A DNA stretch of 24,136 nt, from positions 1 through 24,136 of the forward strand of contig JAFUGB010000190.1 of the NCBI GenBank assembly GCA_017469605.1. The letters are read 5' to 3'. Position 1 is the first letter of the stretch. Every line of letters starts with the position of its first letter. Below the pieces are notes generated by a model. That model had not been told where the DNA came from. It saw only the letters and a program-made list of their open reading frames with translations, and did not search any database. The position numbers and the translations under genes are program-made. Below, piece by piece: positions 21,897 through 24,136 of the stretch. This DNA is from Clostridia bacterium (GTDB lineage: Bacteria; Bacillota; Clostridia; Christensenellales; Aristaeellaceae).

Positions 21897-22934
21897 ATGC
21901 AGACAGAGGAATTTCTTCGGGAAGCCACGGCGCTGCCCGGGCTGTCCGGCAATGAACAGGCTGTGGCGCAGTATATTGCCGACGCTTTCCGCCCCTATTG
22001 CGACGAGGTACGCATTGACGCGCTGAACAGCGTTATTGCCCGCATTCATGGGCGCGGTCCCCGGGTAATGCTGTGCGCCCATCTGGATGAAATCGGCCTG
22101 ATGGTGGCAAAGATCGAAGCGGACGGCGCGCTGCGTTTGCGCAGCGTGGGCGGCGTGGATCCGCGCATTCTGCCGGGCATGCGGGTCACGGTATACGGCC
22201 GGGAAACGCTGATGGGGGTCATTGGCGCAAAGGCTCCGCATCTGCTCAACGACGCCCAACGCCAAAAGAATTACACGCTGGACGAGCTCTATATTGATTT
22301 GGGCATGCCGGCGGAGCAGGCGCGTATGGCAGTACGCATTGGCGATTGCGTCGCTTTGGAGGGCGGTTATACCAAACTGCTCAATGACCGCGTGGCCACC
22401 AAAACAGCCGACGATCGCAGCTGCGTAGCCATCATGCTGCGTACCGCGCAGCTGCTCCAGCGAATGGACACCACGGCCGACCTGTATTTCGTGGCCTCCT
22501 GCCAGGAGGAAGTGGGCGGCTATGGCGCCATGACAGCCGGCTTTGGCGTTGATCCCGATTTCGGCATCGTATTGGACGTGACCCACGCCAAAACGCCCGG
22601 GGTATCCGAGCTGGATGCCTTCGAAATCGACAGTCCCACCGTGGCCAAAGGGCCGTATCTGCACCCTTACCTGCGGCAAAAGCTGGAGGAAATCGCCAAG
22701 GAGCAGCATGTGACCATCCAGGATGAAATCCTCCCCCGGGATACCTCCACCGACGCCGACGACCTGGAGGCCGTGCGCTGCGGCGTCCCCTGCGTGCTGC
22801 TGTCGCTGCCTGTGCGGTATATGCACACCTCCGTGGAAACCTTTGATATGCGCGCGCTGGAAGAAAGCGCAAGGCTTCTTGCCAATTACTGCCTGGCCAT
22901 CAATCATACATGGAGGGATGCGCTATGGATCTGA
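21897..22934 (+). CDS. M42-family metallo-aminopeptidase (first of three)
   Basis: The 345-residue protein is a cytoplasmic dinuclear metal aminopeptidase of the PepA/YsdC/FrvX (TET) type, which forms large tetrahedral particles digesting peptides. All ligands are visible: His62 (CAHLDEIGL), Asp172 (TADDRS), Glu204-Glu205 (CQEEVGGYGA), Asp227 (VLDVTH) and His310 (RYMHTSVE). The start at 21897 is set by GGAAGG (21885-21890), 6 nt upstream, rather than the in-frame ATG at 21879 that lies only 3 nt after the rqcH stop. It is co-directional with rqcH 21 nt upstream and overlaps the next M42 gene by 10 nt. Confidence 0.94.
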   Translation: MQTEEFLREATALPGLSGNEQAVAQYIADAFRPYCDEVRIDALNSVIARIHGRGPRVMLCAHLDEIGLMVAKIEADGALRLRSVGGVDPRILPGMRVTVYGRETLMGVIGAKAPHLLNDAQRQKNYTLDELYIDLGMPAEQARMAVRIGDCVALEGGYTKLLNDRVATKTADDRSCVAIMLRTAQLLQRMDTTADLYFVASCQEEVGGYGAMTAGFGVDPDFGIVLDVTHAKTPGVSELDAFEIDSPTVAKGPYLHPYLRQKLEEIAKEQHVTIQDEILPRDTSTDADDLEAVRCGVPCVLLSLPVRYMHTSVETFDMRALEESARLLANYCLAINHTWRDALWI

Positions 22935-23938
22935 AACAGCTTTGCGAAATCCATGCGCCTTCCGGCAGCGAAAATATCCTGCGCCGCCTGATTTTCGACG
23001 AAGCAAAGGAGGCATGCGGCGCTGAAAACGTGCGCATCGACCGCATGGGCAATGTGCTGTGCCGCAAAAAAGGAACCGGCGTGGGCCGTCCCCATGTATG
23101 CGTATCGGCCCATATGGACGAAGTGGGCTTTATCGTCATGGGCGCAACCGAAGAAGGTTTGCTCAGGTTCCGCCCCATCGGCGGCATTGATCCCCGGGTG
23201 GTGATTTCCAAACGGGTACTGGTGGGCGAAGGCATGCTGCCCGGCGTCATCGGGGCCATTGCCATCCACCTGCAAACCCGGGCCGACCGCGAAAAGGTGC
23301 TGGGCTATGACAGCCTGTATATTGATATCGGCGCAAAAGATCGATCCGAAGCGCTGGAAAAATGCCCGCCCGGCAGCTATGCCTGCTTTGACGCCCCATA
23401 TACCCCTTTTGGCGAGGGCTTTATATGCGCCAAGGCGCTGGATGACCGGGTTGGCTGTTATAACATGCTGAAACTGCTGCGTGAAAGCTATCCCGGCGAT
23501 GTGACCTTCGCCTTCGTAACCCGGGAAGAAGTGGGCATGCGGGGCTCCGCCGGCGCGGCATACGCGATTCAGCCCGATCTTGTGATCAACCTGGAAGGCA
23601 CCGCGGCCAATGACCTGGGAGAGGCGGACAATCCCTTTGAAGTCTGCTGTGCCGGGAAGGGCGTTGCCATCAGCTTTATGGACAACAGCAGCGTATACCA
23701 GCGCAAGCTGTACCAAAAGCTGACACGGCTGGCCCAAATAAACCAGATCGCCCATCAGCCCAAGCGCGGCGTAACGGCGGTAAATGACGCAGCCAATTAC
23801 CAAAGGGCCGCCGGGGGCGCATTGGCCTGCACGCTGTCCGTTCCCTGCCGCTACATCCACAGCGGCGCGTCTGTTTGCAGCCTTGCCGATGTGGATGCGC
23901 AGTACGCATTGACCCGGGCGTTCCTGCTGAACGCCTGA
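22925..23938 (+). CDS. M42-family metallo-aminopeptidase (second of three)
   Basis: The 337-residue protein starts at ATG 22925, with GGAGGG (22912-22917) upstream, inside the end of the preceding gene. Ligand positions are His63 (SAHMDEVGF), Asp173 (KALDDRVG), Glu201-Glu202 (REEVGMRG) and His312 (RYIHSG). At the place of the usual fourth ligand Asp it has Glu224 (INLEGTAAND), and the nearby VNDAANYQ replaces the usual TDA motif. It therefore belongs to a different subgroup from the first copy and may differ in metal or substrate preference. Stop TGA is 15 nt before the third gene. Confidence 0.93.
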   Translation: MDLKQLCEIHAPSGSENILRRLIFDEAKEACGAENVRIDRMGNVLCRKKGTGVGRPHVCVSAHMDEVGFIVMGATEEGLLRFRPIGGIDPRVVISKRVLVGEGMLPGVIGAIAIHLQTRADREKVLGYDSLYIDIGAKDRSEALEKCPPGSYACFDAPYTPFGEGFICAKALDDRVGCYNMLKLLRESYPGDVTFAFVTREEVGMRGSAGAAYAIQPDLVINLEGTAANDLGEADNPFEVCCAGKGVAISFMDNSSVYQRKLYQKLTRLAQINQIAHQPKRGVTAVNDAANYQRAAGGALACTLSVPCRYIHSGASVCSLADVDAQYALTRAFLLNA

Positions 23939-23953
23939 CAGAAGGAGGAAACC

Positions 23954-24136
23954 ATGCTTCGCGATACGCTGAAAACCCTGCTTGCGGCCTATGGCCCCTC
24001 CGGCAACGAGCACGCCGTAGCCGAAACCGTTAAAACGCTGATCGCCGCCCATGTGGACAGCATGCGGGTGGATGCCCTGGGAAATCTGATCGTAGAAAAA
24101 TTTGGAAAAGACGAAAACGGCAAACGCATCATGCTT
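23954..24136 (+). CDS. M42-family metallo-aminopeptidase (third of three), partial
   Basis: The ATG at 23954 has AAGGAGG (23942-23948), 5 nt upstream. The 61 residues present (MLRDTLKTLLAAYGPSGNEH, then VRVDALGNLIV-like and KRIML) match the start of M42 peptidases, including the PSGNE motif and the DALGNLI strand. The metal-binding part lies beyond the window end, so activity cannot be judged. Confidence 0.85.
   Translation, partial: MLRDTLKTLLAAYGPSGNEHAVAETVKTLIAAHVDSMRVDALGNLIVEKFGKDENGKRIML

Noticed and set aside
21432..22907. 491-codon open frame on the minus strand
   Set aside because: Antisense to rqcH and the first M42 gene, both with complete catalytic motifs.
22904..24052. 382-codon open frame on the minus strand
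   Set aside because: Antisense to the second M42 gene and the start of the third; no start signal or domain.

Overview
The window reads as a chromosomal segment of a spore-forming member of the Bacillota, most likely class Clostridia. The evidence is the ribosomal gene pairing (rplM-rpsI next to rpsB-tsf-pyrH), strong AGGAGG ribosome binding sites, a GerM-type sporulation/germination protein, RqcH, and a carbohydrate ABC transporter of the LplB/YtcP type. Most of the window is moderately GC-rich. The first ~1.9 kb is visibly AT-richer and differs in gene content. No tRNA, rRNA or CRISPR array was seen.

Region 1 (1-2040) is a decayed accessory strip. On the minus strand are the start of a small cysteine-rich protein with an in-frame stop and an N-terminal stub of a large serine recombinase. 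On the plus strand are a frameshifted P-loop kinase-like gene, an apparently intact two-helix zinc-ribbon protein, and a small membrane protein with a nonsense codon just after its start. The three plus-strand genes are each preceded by a related leader-like repeat that ends in the ribosome binding site. A bidirectional hairpin terminator (2039-2083) closes the strip.

Region 2 (2114-6612) is translation and nucleotide housekeeping: rplM-rpsI leftward and rpsB-tsf-pyrH-M24 peptidase rightward, from divergent consensus promoters in a 319-bp interval. frr, the usual neighbour of pyrH, is absent and a Xaa-Pro-type peptidase occupies its place.

Region 3 (6774-18882) is a carbohydrate-uptake locus. 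A ten-gene minus-strand operon (18764 to 9510) encodes a small membrane protein, LplB-like and YtcP-like permeases, a large secreted solute-binding protein, two membrane proteins, an MsmX/UgpC-like ATPase, two more membrane proteins and a GH105 unsaturated glycuronyl hydrolase. Next to it are an AraC-family regulator (plus), a second MsmX/UgpC-like ATPase and a Crp/Fnr-family regulator (both minus). A 17-bp sequence occurs in almost the same form upstream of the operon and in the araC/ATPase intergenic region (14 of 17 identical), which suggests that the AraC protein controls both. GH105 points to pectin (rhamnogalacturonan) or similar unsaturated uronide oligosaccharides as substrate. The five accessory membrane proteins, which I cannot assign to a family, are the most interesting unexplained part of the window.

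Region 4 (18959-24136) holds a GerM-like protein (minus) divergent from rqcH, followed by three consecutive M42 metallo-aminopeptidase genes, the last cut by the window end.
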